NCBI RefSeq assembly: GCF_014646335.1
Contig: NZ_BMNG01000010.1
Coordinates: 310,001 to 374,000 of the forward strand
Direction: 5' to 3'
Length of the DNA stretch: 64,000 nt
Origin: Streptomyces lasiicapitis
GTDB taxonomy: Bacteria; Actinomycetota; Actinomycetes; Streptomycetales; Streptomycetaceae
Shown here: one piece after another, positions 7,158 through 16,006 of the stretch
Layout of the letters: each line of letters begins with the position of its first letter
How positions within the stretch are numbered: position 1 is the first letter of the stretch
Position numbers and translations under genes: made by a program
Notes under the pieces: generated by a model
The model's database searches: none
What the model was told of the DNA's origin: nothing
Seen by the model: the letters and a program-made list of their open reading frames with translations, nothing else

Positions 7158-9035
7158 ATGCGCTCACTCAAGGCGGCGGCCGCCGTGCTCGTGCTCGCGG
7201 CCCTCACCGGCTGCACCCGCGAGGGCGGCCGCGTCGACATGGGTCCGACCGGCGGCGTCCCGGTCGAGGGCGGCACCGCGACGATGGCACTGCCGCCCAA
7301 CGCGACGCCCAACTGGATCTTCCCGATCGGCCCGCCGGGCTATGGCGCCTCGTACAACGCCGGCATCCAGTTCCTGATGTTCATGCCGGTGTACGACGCC
7401 GTCCTCGACAAGGACAAGGGCGGCCTGACCACGCACGGGCCGAGCACGCTCGGCCTGAAGCCGAAGTACTCCGACGGCAACAAAACCGTGACCGTGCCGC
7501 TGCGCAAGGGCGTGAAGTGGTCCGACGGCAAGCCGGTCACGGCCCGCGACCTGGAGTTCTGGTTCAACCTTCTGAAGGCCAACAAGGCGAACTGGGGCAG
7601 CTACTCGGTCGGCACGATGCCCGACAACGTCAAGCGGTTCGAGACGCTCGACGACCACACGGTGCGGCTGCGCCTGACCCGGGCGTACAACCCGGACTGG
7701 TTCACCGCCAACCAGCTCACACTGATGCGGGCGCTGCCGCAGCACGCCTGGGGCGCGCGGACCGACGGCGGCCCCATCGGCGACTTCGACCGTACGAAGA
7801 AGGGCGCCAAGGCCGTCTTCGCCCGTCTCACCCAGCACGCGAAGAGCCTCGGGTCGTACGGCTCCGACCCGCTGTGGAGGACGGTCAACGGGCCCTGGAA
7901 GCTGGCGGGCTGGCGTGACAGCGGCCAGGTCACCATCGTCCCGAACGAGAAGTTCACCGGCCCGAAGTCCCAGCGCCCGCACCTCGACAAGGTCGTCTTC
8001 AAGCCCTTCACCACCGCCGACTCCGAGTACAACGTGCTGCGTTCGGGCGGCGTCGACTACGGCTACATCCCGCCGTCGGTGATGGCGCAGAAGGGGAAGT
8101 TCGAGGACAAGGGCTACCGGGTCGATCCGTGGGAGGGCTGGGCGGCGACGTACATCGTCTACAACTTCAACTCCACGCACGCCGGTCCGCTGATGCGTCA
8201 GCTCTACATCCGCCGGGCCATGCAGCACCTCGTCGACCAGAAGGCGATGAGCGACGTCATCTGGCAGGGCAGCGCCACGCCGACGCTCGGCCCGGTGCCG
8301 GTGACACCCAAGAGCCAGTACCTGTCGAGGGCGATGGAGCGCGACCGCTACCCGTTCTCGGTGGACAAGGCCAAGTCCCTTCTCAAGGCGCACGGCTGGG
8401 AGACGAAGGGCGGCACCGCGCGCTGCGTACGCCCCGGCACGGGCGCCGACGAGTGCGGCAAGGGCATCGAGCGGGACGATCCCCTGGAGCTGACCCTGCT
8501 CTCGCAGTCGGGCTCCACGGAGACCACGAACATGATGCAGGAGCTCAAGTCCTCGCTCTCCAAGGCCGGCATCGACCTGACGGTGCGCCAGCAGCCGCTC
8601 AACTCCGTGCTCGGCAACTCCATTCCGTGCACCGCGAAGGACCCGGGCTGCGACTGGGACATGTCCTTCTTCGGCACGGCGGGCAGCTGGTACTACCCGC
8701 TCAACCCGAGCGGCGAGCAGCTCTTCTCCACGGGCGCGTCCGCCAACTTCGGCAACTTCAGCGACAAGAAGGCCGACCGGATCATCCGGGCCGTGCAGTA
8801 CTCCCCCGACATGAAGGCCGTGCACGCGTACGGCGAGTATCTGGCCGATCAGCTTCCGGTGATGTGGATGCCCAACCCCGCGTACCAGGTGTCGGTCATC
8901 CGCAACGACCTGCGGGGCATCGAGCAGAACCCGACGGTCACGTTCGCGCCGCAGGACTGGTACTACGTCAAGAAGGACCAGGGCGGCGCGGGCTCCGAGA
9001 AGACCGGCTCCGAAAAGAAGGGAGCCGAGAAGTGA
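7158..9035 (+). CDS. ABC transporter substrate-binding lipoprotein, family 5
   Basis: A 625-residue extracellular peptide/oligosaccharide-type binding protein. It begins with a lipoprotein signal (LVLAALTGC lipobox, Cys about residue 20). The body is the SBP_bac_5 fold, with VTVPLRKGVKWSDGKPVTARD as its clearest signature followed by the long two-lobed region. The C-terminal tail is Lys/Gly-rich. ATG 7158 is chosen because the signal peptide begins there; an upstream in-frame ATG would add 35 residues that spoil the signal. First gene of a five-gene plus-strand operon with permeases, ATPase and a methyltransferase. The substrate is not evident. The neighbouring M81 peptidase suggests a peptide, and the ROK regulator leaves open a sugar-containing ligand. 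Confidence 0.9.
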   Translation: MRSLKAAAAVLVLAALTGCTREGGRVDMGPTGGVPVEGGTATMALPPNATPNWIFPIGPPGYGASYNAGIQFLMFMPVYDAVLDKDKGGLTTHGPSTLGLKPKYSDGNKTVTVPLRKGVKWSDGKPVTARDLEFWFNLLKANKANWGSYSVGTMPDNVKRFETLDDHTVRLRLTRAYNPDWFTANQLTLMRALPQHAWGARTDGGPIGDFDRTKKGAKAVFARLTQHAKSLGSYGSDPLWRTVNGPWKLAGWRDSGQVTIVPNEKFTGPKSQRPHLDKVVFKPFTTADSEYNVLRSGGVDYGYIPPSVMAQKGKFEDKGYRVDPWEGWAATYIVYNFNSTHAGPLMRQLYIRRAMQHLVDQKAMSDVIWQGSATPTLGPVPVTPKSQYLSRAMERDRYPFSVDKAKSLLKAHGWETKGGTARCVRPGTGADECGKGIERDDPLELTLLSQSGSTETTNMMQELKSSLSKAGIDLTVRQQPLNSVLGNSIPCTAKDPGCDWDMSFFGTAGSWYYPLNPSGEQLFSTGASANFGNFSDKKADRIIRAVQYSPDMKAVHAYGEYLADQLPVMWMPNPAYQVSVIRNDLRGIEQNPTVTFAPQDWYYVKKDQGGAGSEKTGSEKKGAEK

Positions 9036-9982
9036 CCGGCTTTCTGGTCAAGCGCTTCCTGCAGGCGCTCGTCGTCCTCTTCCTGGTGTCGATCATCGTC
9101 TTCGTGCTGCTGCACATGCTGCCCGGCGGCCCGGCGCGCGCCATCCTCGGCCCGAAGGGCACACCGCAGCAGATCACCGACTTCAACCACCAGCAGGGGT
9201 ACGACCGTTCGCTGCCGACGCAGTACTTCATGTACGTGAAGCGGCTGTTCACGGGCGACCTCGGGGACTCGTACAAACTCAACTCGCCCGTCTTCGAGCT
9301 GCTCAAGCAGCGGCTGCCGAAGACGCTGCTCCTGACGGTCCTTTCGACGGCGCTCGCCGTGGTCATCGCGATCCCGCTGGGCCTGCTCCAGGCGGTGCGG
9401 CGCGGCAAGGCGTCCGACTACGCGCTGACCGGGCTCGCGTTCCTGCTGTACGCGACGCCGGTGTTCTTCCTCGGCCTCATCATGATCATCCTGTTCGCGC
9501 AGGTCATTCCGATCTTTCCCGCGGAGGCGCCGCAGGGCGAGTCGATCGGTGAACTCCTCAAGGACTTCAGCGGGTTGGTGCTTCCGGTGGTGACGATGGC
9601 GTTCGGCATCGTGGCGATGTTCAGCCGTTACATGCGCTCGGCGGTCCTCGACAACCTCACCGAGGAGTACGTCCGCACCGCCATGGCGAAGGGCCAGTCG
9701 AGCCGCCGCATCATGGTCCGCCACGTCCTGCGCAACGCGCTCATCCCCCTCGCGACGCTGCTCGGGCTCTATCTCCCGACGCTGTTCAGCGGCGCGCTCG
9801 TCGTCGAGTCGATGTTCAACTACCCGGGCATGGGGCTGCTGTTCTGGAACGCGGCACAGGGCTCGGACTTCCCGGTGCTGCTCGGCGTGACCCTGGTCGT
9901 CGGCATCGCCACGGTCGTCGGCTCCCTCCTCACGGACATCCTGTACGCCGTCCTCGACCCCCGGATACGGAGCGTGGCATGA
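9032..9982 (+). CDS. ABC transporter permease (DppB-like)
   Basis: A 316-residue integral membrane permease of the dipeptide/oligopeptide family. It opens with the characteristic FLVKRFLQALVVLFLVSIIV helix and LLPGGPARAI loop. Its EAA-type coupling loop reads EYVRTAMAKGQSSRRIMVRH and its last part has VESMFNYPGMG. About six transmembrane helices are visible. The start is GTG 9032, overlapping the stop of the binding-protein gene as GTGA. It pairs with the next gene to form the channel. Confidence 0.92.
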   Translation: MTGFLVKRFLQALVVLFLVSIIVFVLLHMLPGGPARAILGPKGTPQQITDFNHQQGYDRSLPTQYFMYVKRLFTGDLGDSYKLNSPVFELLKQRLPKTLLLTVLSTALAVVIAIPLGLLQAVRRGKASDYALTGLAFLLYATPVFFLGLIMIILFAQVIPIFPAEAPQGESIGELLKDFSGLVLPVVTMAFGIVAMFSRYMRSAVLDNLTEEYVRTAMAKGQSSRRIMVRHVLRNALIPLATLLGLYLPTLFSGALVVESMFNYPGMGLLFWNAAQGSDFPVLLGVTLVVGIATVVGSLLTDILYAVLDPRIRSVA

Positions 9983-10893
9983 CCTCCGCGGCCAGCACGA
10001 CTGCCCCTGTCACCGCGCCAGGACACGAGGAGGCCGCGCAGGCCACGCCCTCCCTCGCCCGCCGCACGCTCCAGGTCTTCACCGGCAACAAGCTCGCCCT
10101 GACGGGCGTCGTCCTGCTGGTGCTGCTGCTCCTCTTCAGCTACCTCGGCCCGCTTCTCTACGACACCGAGCAGACCCACACCGACCTGTCCCAGGCGAAC
10201 CTCTCCCCCGGCACCGACGGGCATCTGCTCGGCACCACCGACCTCGGCTACGACATGGTCGGCCGCCTCATGGTCGCGGGCCAGACCTCGCTCGAAATCG
10301 GTCTGGCCGCGGGCCTGTTGGCCACCCTCTTCGGGACGGTGTACGGTGCCGTCTCCGGCTACTTCGGCGGCTGGGTGGACGCCGCGATGATGCGGATCAC
10401 GGACGCGGCGCTCGCCATCCCCGCGATGTTCCTGCTCGTCGTCGTCGCCGCGATCATCACGCCCACCAAGGGCGTCCTCATCCTCATCATCGCGGCCGTC
10501 GCCTGGCTGTCCCCGGCCCGGCTCGTCCGGGGCGAGGCGCTTTCGCTGCGCAACCGCGAATACGTGCAGGCGATGCGGATGATGGGCGGCGGGGGCGCGC
10601 GGGCCGTCTTCAAGCACATCGTGCCGAACGCGATCGGCACCGTCATCGTCAACTGCACCTTCCAGATCGCCGACGCCATCCTCTACGTCAGCTATCTGGC
10701 GTTCCTCGGTCTCAGCATCCCGCCGCCATCGGCCGACTGGGGCTCGATGCTGTCGGCCGGCATCACGTACACGCAGAACGGCTACTGGTGGCTGATCTTC
10801 CCGCCGGGCATCGCGATCGTGCTGGTCGTCGCCGCGTTCAACTTCATCGGCGACGGGCTGCGGGACGCGTTCGAAGTACGGCTGCGCAAGTAA
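9979..10893 (+). CDS. ABC transporter permease (DppC-like)
   Basis: A 304-residue second permease of the oligopeptide family. It has a cytoplasmic N-terminus, a first helix GVVLLVLLLLFSYLGPLL, the periplasmic HLLGTTDLGYD motif typical of DppC/OppC, and the EAA-type loop REYVQAMRMMGGGGARAVFKH. The ATG overlaps the stop of the DppB-like gene by four bases, so the two subunits are coupled in translation. Confidence 0.92.
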   Translation: MTSAASTTAPVTAPGHEEAAQATPSLARRTLQVFTGNKLALTGVVLLVLLLLFSYLGPLLYDTEQTHTDLSQANLSPGTDGHLLGTTDLGYDMVGRLMVAGQTSLEIGLAAGLLATLFGTVYGAVSGYFGGWVDAAMMRITDAALAIPAMFLLVVVAAIITPTKGVLILIIAAVAWLSPARLVRGEALSLRNREYVQAMRMMGGGGARAVFKHIVPNAIGTVIVNCTFQIADAILYVSYLAFLGLSIPPPSADWGSMLSAGITYTQNGYWWLIFPPGIAIVLVVAAFNFIGDGLRDAFEVRLRK

Positions 10894-10907
10894 AGGACCT
10901 CACAGAC

Positions 10908-13064
10908 ATGACGGAGCTTCAGCTCAGCGACGCCGGGCCGGGCACTCCCGCGCCCCTGCTCAGCATCGACGATCTGCACGTCGACATCGCCTCGCGCGAG
11001 CGCACCGTGCACGCCCTCGACGGCATCTCGCTCGACCTGGCGCCGGGTGAGGCCCTGGGCGTCGTCGGCGAGTCCGGCTGCGGCAAGACGATGACCGCGC
11101 TCAGCGTCCTGGGCCTGCTGCCGCCCGGCGGGGCCGTCACGGGCGGCCGGATCCTGTTCGACGGCCAGGACTTGGCAGCCGCGTCCGCGCCCACCCTTCA
11201 GGACGTCCGCGGGAACACCGTCGGCATGGTCTTCCAGGACCCGCTGACCTCGCTCAATCCCACGATGACGATCGGCGCGCAGGTGGCCGAGCCGCTGCTC
11301 CTGCACCGGGAGGGCATCGGCCGCAAGGAGGCCTGGGCGCGGGCCGAGGAGATGCTGCGGCTCGTCGGCATGCCACAGCCCTCCGAGCGCATGAAGGCCT
11401 ACCCGCACCAGCTCTCGGGCGGAATGCGCCAGCGCGTGGCGATCGCCATGGCCCTGGTGTGCGAGCCGAAGCTGCTCATCGCCGACGAGCCGACGACCGC
11501 GCTCGACGTCACGACGCAGCACCAGATCCTGGAACTGATCGACAACCTGCGCCGGACCCTCGGCATGGCGATGATCCTCGTCACCCACGACCTGGGCGTC
11601 ATCGCCAACCGCGTCGACCGCGTCGCGGTGATGTACGCGGGCAAGGTCGCCGAACAGGCCGATGTGCGCGACCTGTTCGCGCGCCCCCGGCACCGCTACA
11701 CGGAGGCGCTGTTCGCGGCGCTCCCTGAGCGGGCGGCGGAGCGGGGCACGGAGCTGCACACGATTCCGGGGCTGCCGCCGAGCCTTACGGTGCGGCCTAC
11801 GGGGTGCCGGTTCGCGCCGCGCTGTCTGTTCGCTACGGAGGAGTGCCGGGAGCGGGAGCCGGAGCTGGGGCCGGAGCTCGCGCAGGAACTCGTGCCGGGC
11901 TCGGAGGCTTCGCCGGGGTCGGAGACTTCACTGGAGTCGGAGGCTCCCGCCCACGAACTCGTGGGCGCAGAGCACCGGTTCGCGTGCTTCCACCCCGTCC
12001 CGCACGGCGACGCGCCCGAGGCACAGGTGGTGACACCGCCCCCCGCCACGGCCACCGAACCGGGCGAGGTCCTGCTCGAACTGGACGCCCTGGTGAAGGA
12101 GTTCCCCCTCACCGGCGGCCCCTTCGCGCGGCGGCGCGGCACGGTCAGCGCGGTGGGCGGGGTGTCGCTCACCGTCCGCAGGGGCGAGACGTTCGGCATG
12201 GTCGGCGAGTCCGGCTGCGGCAAGACGACGCTGGGCCGGATCGTGGCGGGCCTCGAGGAGCCGACGGCGGGCACGGTCCGCTTCGACGGCCGGGACCTGG
12301 CCGGGCTCTCGCGTACGGAGCGCCGTGCGCACCGGCGCCGTATCCAGCTCATGTTCCAGGACTCGACGGCCGCGATGGACCCGCGCATGCGGGTCGGCGA
12401 GATCCTGCGCGAGCCGCTGGTCATCCAGGGCGTCGGCACCCGCGCCGACCAGGAACGGCTCACCGCCGGACTCCTCGACGCCGTCGGCCTGCCGCGCGGG
12501 GCCGTGCACCGCTATCCGCACGAGTTCTCCGGCGGCCAGCGTCAACGCCTGGGCCTGGCAAGGGCGTTGACGCTCTCTCCCGACCTGGTGGTGGCGGACG
12601 AGCCGGTGTCGGCGCTCGACGTGTCGGTCCAGGCGCAGATCCTCAACCTGATGCGGGAGCTCCAGCACGACCGCGGTCTGACGTACCTGTTCATCTCGCA
12701 CGACCTGGCGGTCATACGTCACCTGGCCGACACCGTCGGCGTGATGTACCTGGGCAAACTCGTGGAGACGGGCCCGGCCGAGCAGGTGTACGCCGCGCCG
12801 CTGCACCCCTACACGCGCGGCCTGCTCGACACCGTGAACGTACCCGACCCGGCCGTCGCGGCCGCCGGCGACCGCGAGCCGCTGCACGGCGAGACCCCGT
12901 CCGCGGCCAAGCCCCCGTCCGGCTGCCGCTTCCGCACCCGCTGCCCGCTCGCCCAGGACGTGTGCGCGACCACCGAACCACCGGTGAGCACCCCGAACGG
13001 AGCGGGGCATCAGGTCGCGTGCCACTTCCCTCTGGCCGCGCCTCGGCTAGCGTCAAGGGTATGA
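10908..13064 (+). CDS. Double ABC ATPase (DppD-DppF fusion type)
   Basis: A 718-residue protein with two complete nucleotide-binding domains. Domain 1 has Walker A GESGCGKTMT, signature LSGGMRQR and Walker B LLIADEPTTALD. Domain 2 has Walker A GESGCGKTTL, signature FSGGQRQR and VVADEPVSALD. Each domain carries the oligopeptide-transporter C-terminal Cys motif (FAPRCLFATEEC and FRTRCPLAQDVC), known in the family to hold an iron-sulfur cluster. A Glu/Ser/Pro-rich linker at about residues 315-350 joins them. Start ATG 10908 follows AGGA. It energises the two permeases just upstream. The fused arrangement is common in Streptomyces. Confidence 0.92.
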   Translation: MTELQLSDAGPGTPAPLLSIDDLHVDIASRERTVHALDGISLDLAPGEALGVVGESGCGKTMTALSVLGLLPPGGAVTGGRILFDGQDLAAASAPTLQDVRGNTVGMVFQDPLTSLNPTMTIGAQVAEPLLLHREGIGRKEAWARAEEMLRLVGMPQPSERMKAYPHQLSGGMRQRVAIAMALVCEPKLLIADEPTTALDVTTQHQILELIDNLRRTLGMAMILVTHDLGVIANRVDRVAVMYAGKVAEQADVRDLFARPRHRYTEALFAALPERAAERGTELHTIPGLPPSLTVRPTGCRFAPRCLFATEECREREPELGPELAQELVPGSEASPGSETSLESEAPAHELVGAEHRFACFHPVPHGDAPEAQVVTPPPATATEPGEVLLELDALVKEFPLTGGPFARRRGTVSAVGGVSLTVRRGETFGMVGESGCGKTTLGRIVAGLEEPTAGTVRFDGRDLAGLSRTERRAHRRRIQLMFQDSTAAMDPRMRVGEILREPLVIQGVGTRADQERLTAGLLDAVGLPRGAVHRYPHEFSGGQRQRLGLARALTLSPDLVVADEPVSALDVSVQAQILNLMRELQHDRGLTYLFISHDLAVIRHLADTVGVMYLGKLVETGPAEQVYAAPLHPYTRGLLDTVNVPDPAVAAAGDREPLHGETPSAAKPPSGCRFRTRCPLAQDVCATTEPPVSTPNGAGHQVACHFPLAAPRLASRV

Positions 13065-14023
13065 ACGACGAAGCGGGCACCGGGGCACACGCCGACGGGC
13101 GTGCGGCCGCGGCGGACGGCATGAGCCTGGAGGCGGCGCTGGCACGCGGCCCTCTCGTGCTCGACGGCGGCCTCTCCAACCAGTTGGAGGCCGCCGGGCA
13201 CGATCTCGGCGACGCCCTGTGGTCGGCGCGACTGCTCGCCGAGCGCCCGGACGCCGTCCGGGACGCCCACCTCACGTACTACGAGGCGGGCGCGGACGTC
13301 GCGATCACCGCGAGCTACCAGGCGACGTTCGAGGGCTTCGCGCGGCACGGCATCGACGCGCTGAGCACGGCCGAACTCCTGCGTCTGAGCGTAGAGTTGG
13401 CCCGCGAGGCCGCCGCGCTCGCCCGGGTCGACCGGCCGCTGTGGGTGGCGGCCTCGGCCGGTCCGTACGGGGCGATGCTCGCGGACGGCTCGGAGTACCG
13501 CGGCCGCTACGGCCTGAGCGTGGCGGACCTGGAACGCTTCCACCGCCCGCGCCTGGAGGTCCTGTCCGGCGCCGCCCCCGACGTGTTCGCCCTGGAGACG
13601 GTTCCGGACACCGACGAGGCGCAGGCCCTGCTACGCGCGGTACGCGGCCTGGGCGTGCCCGCGTGGCTCTCGTACAGCATCAGCGGCGACCGCACCCGCG
13701 CGGGCCAGCCCCTGGAGGAGGCCTTCGCGCTGGCCGCGGACGCCGACGAGGTCATCGCGGTGGGCGTGAACTGCTGCGACCCCCGCGACGCGGACGCGGC
13801 GGTCCCGCTGGCCGCCCGCGTCACCGGCAAGCCGGTCGTGGTCTACCCGAACAGCGGCGAGACCTGGGACCCCGCGACCCGGTCGTGGCACGGCCCCGCC
13901 CGCTTCACCGCGGGCCAGGTGGACGGCTGGCGCCGCTCCGGGGCGCGGCTCATCGGGGGCTGCTGCCGGGTGGGTCCTGGCGCGGTCGCGAAGGTGGCGG
14001 AGGAAGTCCACGCCACGCCCTGA
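13061..14023 (+). CDS. mmuM: Homocysteine S-methyltransferase
   Basis: A 320-residue cytoplasmic homocysteine methyltransferase, using S-methylmethionine or a related methyl donor to make methionine. It has LVLDGGLSNQLEAAGHDL near the N-terminus and three zinc-ligand cysteines in GVNCCDP (Cys238) and GGCCRVGP (Cys301, Cys302). The ATG overlaps the stop of the ABC ATPase gene by ATGA, so it is the last gene of the transporter operon. That placement suggests that methionine metabolism or a methylated sulfur compound is linked to the imported substrate. Confidence 0.9.
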   Translation: MNDEAGTGAHADGRAAAADGMSLEAALARGPLVLDGGLSNQLEAAGHDLGDALWSARLLAERPDAVRDAHLTYYEAGADVAITASYQATFEGFARHGIDALSTAELLRLSVELAREAAALARVDRPLWVAASAGPYGAMLADGSEYRGRYGLSVADLERFHRPRLEVLSGAAPDVFALETVPDTDEAQALLRAVRGLGVPAWLSYSISGDRTRAGQPLEEAFALAADADEVIAVGVNCCDPRDADAAVPLAARVTGKPVVVYPNSGETWDPATRSWHGPARFTAGQVDGWRRSGARLIGGCCRVGPGAVAKVAEEVHATP

Positions 14024-14051
14024 CCTGCGAAGGAAGGGCGTCGAGGCGTCA

Positions 14052-14074
14052 TTGTCAGTGGCCGGGTGCAGACT
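14052..14074 (+). promoter_or_regulatory. DNA-damage-type (RecA-NDp-like) promoter motif
   Basis: TTGTCAGTG at 14052-14060, eight bases, then CAGACT at 14069-14074. This follows the mycobacterial RecA-independent damage promoter pattern TTGTCRGTG-N8-TANNNT (bound by PafBC) except for C instead of T at the first -10 base. It lies about 40 bases upstream of the BNR-repeat gene. Confidence 0.5.
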
Positions 14075-14114
14075 GAGCCATACCTGAGACAACGCCGTCT
14101 GAAAGGTGTCGGTC

Positions 14115-15200
14115 ATGGCTGACGTCCTGCTCACCGTTGGTACTCGCAAGGGCCTGTTCGTCGGGCGCCGCACACGCGGTGCGTGGCAGTTCGACGAGAG
14201 TCCGTACTTCAACGCCCAGGCGATCTACTCGATCGCGATCGACACGCGCACACCCCGGCCCCGCCTCCTCGTCGGCGGGGACAGCGCCCACTGGGGACCC
14301 TCGGTGTTCCACTCCGACGACCTCGGCAGGACGTGGACCGAGCCGAAGCAGGCGGCCGTCAAGTTCCCCAAGGACACGGGTGCGTCGCTGGAGCGGGTGT
14401 GGCAGCTCCACCCGGCGGCCGCCGAGCCGGACGTGGTGTACGCGGGCACGGAACCCGCCGCGCTGTACCGCTCCGAGGACCGCGGCGAGAGCTTCGAGCT
14501 CGTCCGCCCGCTGTGGGAGCATCCCTCGCGCTCGCAGTGGCAGCCAGGAGGCGGCGGCGAGGGCCTGCACACGATCCTGACGGACGAGCGCGACCCGGCC
14601 GCGGTGACGGTCGCGGTGTCCACGGCGGGCGTGTTCCGCACCGAGGACGGCGGCGCGAGCTGGCGGCCGTCCAACTCCGGGGTCTCCGCGGTGTTCCTGC
14701 CGGACCCGAACCCGGAGTTCGGCCAGTGCGTGCACAAGGTCGCCAAGGACGCCGCCGACCCGGACCGGCTGTATCTGCAGAACCACTGGGGGGTGTATCG
14801 CAGCGACGACGCGGGCGCCCACTGGACCGACATCGGCGAGGGCCTGCCGTCCGACTTCGGCTTCGCGGCGGTCGCCCACCCGCACCGCGGCGACACGGCG
14901 TACGTGTTCCCGATCAACGCGGACGCGGACCGCGTCCCCGCCGACCGCCGCTGTCGCGTCTACCGCACGGCGGACGCCGGCAAGAGTTGGGAGCCGCTGA
15001 GCACGGGCCTGCCGCAGGGCGACCACTTCGGCGTGGTGCTGCGCGACGCCATGTGCTCCGACGGCGCCGACCCGGCGGGCGTGTACTTCGGCAACCGCAA
15101 CGGCGAGGTGTACGCGTCGGCGGACGACGGGGACACCTGGCAGGAGCTGGCCACGCACCTGCCGGACGTCCTGTGCGTCCGGGCGGCGGTCCTGGACTGA
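14115..15200 (+). CDS. BNR/Asp-box beta-propeller protein
   Basis: A 361-residue protein with repeated Asp-box signatures: SDDLGRTW, SEDRGESF, TEDGGASW, SDDAGAHW, TADAGKSW and SADDGDTW. Six such boxes indicate a sialidase/Vps10-type beta propeller. There is no signal peptide and no sialidase catalytic Arg triad is evident, so it is not called a sialidase. ATG 14115 follows GAAAGG; the earlier GTG at 14106 overlaps that site. The upstream promoter resembles damage-inducible promoters and the next gene is uracil-DNA glycosylase. A role in stress or repair is inferred only from that context. Confidence 0.85.
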   Translation: MADVLLTVGTRKGLFVGRRTRGAWQFDESPYFNAQAIYSIAIDTRTPRPRLLVGGDSAHWGPSVFHSDDLGRTWTEPKQAAVKFPKDTGASLERVWQLHPAAAEPDVVYAGTEPAALYRSEDRGESFELVRPLWEHPSRSQWQPGGGGEGLHTILTDERDPAAVTVAVSTAGVFRTEDGGASWRPSNSGVSAVFLPDPNPEFGQCVHKVAKDAADPDRLYLQNHWGVYRSDDAGAHWTDIGEGLPSDFGFAAVAHPHRGDTAYVFPINADADRVPADRRCRVYRTADAGKSWEPLSTGLPQGDHFGVVLRDAMCSDGADPAGVYFGNRNGEVYASADDGDTWQELATHLPDVLCVRAAVLD

Positions 15201-15289
15201 AGACCGACGACTGACGACAGGCGCGGCCAGCGGCTCCCGGAGGTCGGCGGCCTCCGAGAGTCCCGACGGCCCCGAGCTTCGGCCATCGG

Positions 15290-15320
15290 TTGATCAGTGA
15301 CGCATGTACGGCAGTAGAGT
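15290..15320 (+). promoter_or_regulatory. Putative leaderless promoter of ung
   Basis: TTGATC (15290-15295), 19 bases, TAGAGT (15315-15320). The GTG start of ung lies eight bases after the -10 hexamer, which places the transcription start at or very near the start codon, as in leaderless Streptomyces mRNAs. No Shine-Dalgarno precedes the GTG. Confidence 0.5.
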
Positions 15321-15328
15321 GACGCTCC

Positions 15329-16006
15329 GTGGCACCACGACCCTTGCATGAAATCGTCGAAGCCGGCTGGGCCAAGGCCCTGGAGCCGGTGGCCGAACAG
15401 ATCGCCTCCATGGGCGACTTCCTGCGCGCGGAGATCGGCGCGGGACGCACCTATCTGCCCTCCGGACCGAATGTGCTGCGCGCCTTCCAGCAGCCGTTCG
15501 ACGAGGTGCGCGTCCTGATCGTCGGCCAGGACCCCTACCCCACGCCCGGGCACGCGGTGGGCCTGTCCTTCTCGGTGGCACCCGACGTCAGACCGCTGCC
15601 CGGCAGCCTCATCAACATCTACCGCGAACTGAACAGCGACCTGGGCCTGCCCCAGCCGTCCAACGGCGACCTGACGCCCTGGACGCAGCAGGGCGTGCTG
15701 CTGCTCAACAGGGCGCTCACGACGGCCCCGCGCAAGCCCGCCGCGCACCGCGGCAAGGGCTGGGAGGAGGTCACGGAGCAGGCCATCCGGGCGCTCGCCG
15801 CGCGCGGCAAGCCGCTGGTGTCCATCCTGTGGGGCCGTGACGCCCGCAATCTGCGGCCACTGCTCGGCCAGTTGCCGTCGGTGGAGTCCTCGCACCCCTC
15901 GCCGATGTCGGCGGACCGCGGCTTCTTCGGCTCCCGCCCGTTCAGCCGCGTCAACGACCTCCTGGCGCGGCAGGGCGCCGAGCCGGTGGACTGGCGGCTG
16001 CCGTGA
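15329..16006 (+). CDS. ung: Uracil-DNA glycosylase
   Basis: A 225-residue family 1 uracil-DNA glycosylase, which removes uracil from DNA for base excision repair. The water-activating motif is GQDPYP (Asp68). The minor-groove loop reads SSHPSPMSADRGFFGSRPFS, with His189 in HPSP. The uracil-binding segment LLLNRALTTA is also present. Length is normal. The start is GTG 15329, leaderless. Its stop overlaps the GTG of the following kinase gene. Streptomyces often carries two ung genes; whether this is the only one cannot be told here. Confidence 0.97.
   Translation: MAPRPLHEIVEAGWAKALEPVAEQIASMGDFLRAEIGAGRTYLPSGPNVLRAFQQPFDEVRVLIVGQDPYPTPGHAVGLSFSVAPDVRPLPGSLINIYRELNSDLGLPQPSNGDLTPWTQQGVLLLNRALTTAPRKPAAHRGKGWEEVTEQAIRALAARGKPLVSILWGRDARNLRPLLGQLPSVESSHPSPMSADRGFFGSRPFSRVNDLLARQGAEPVDWRLP

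Noticed and set aside
14115..15200. Calling the BNR protein a sialidase
   Set aside because: Asp-boxes alone are not specific. The Arg triad and Tyr/Glu catalytic pair of sialidases were not found, and there is no signal peptide.
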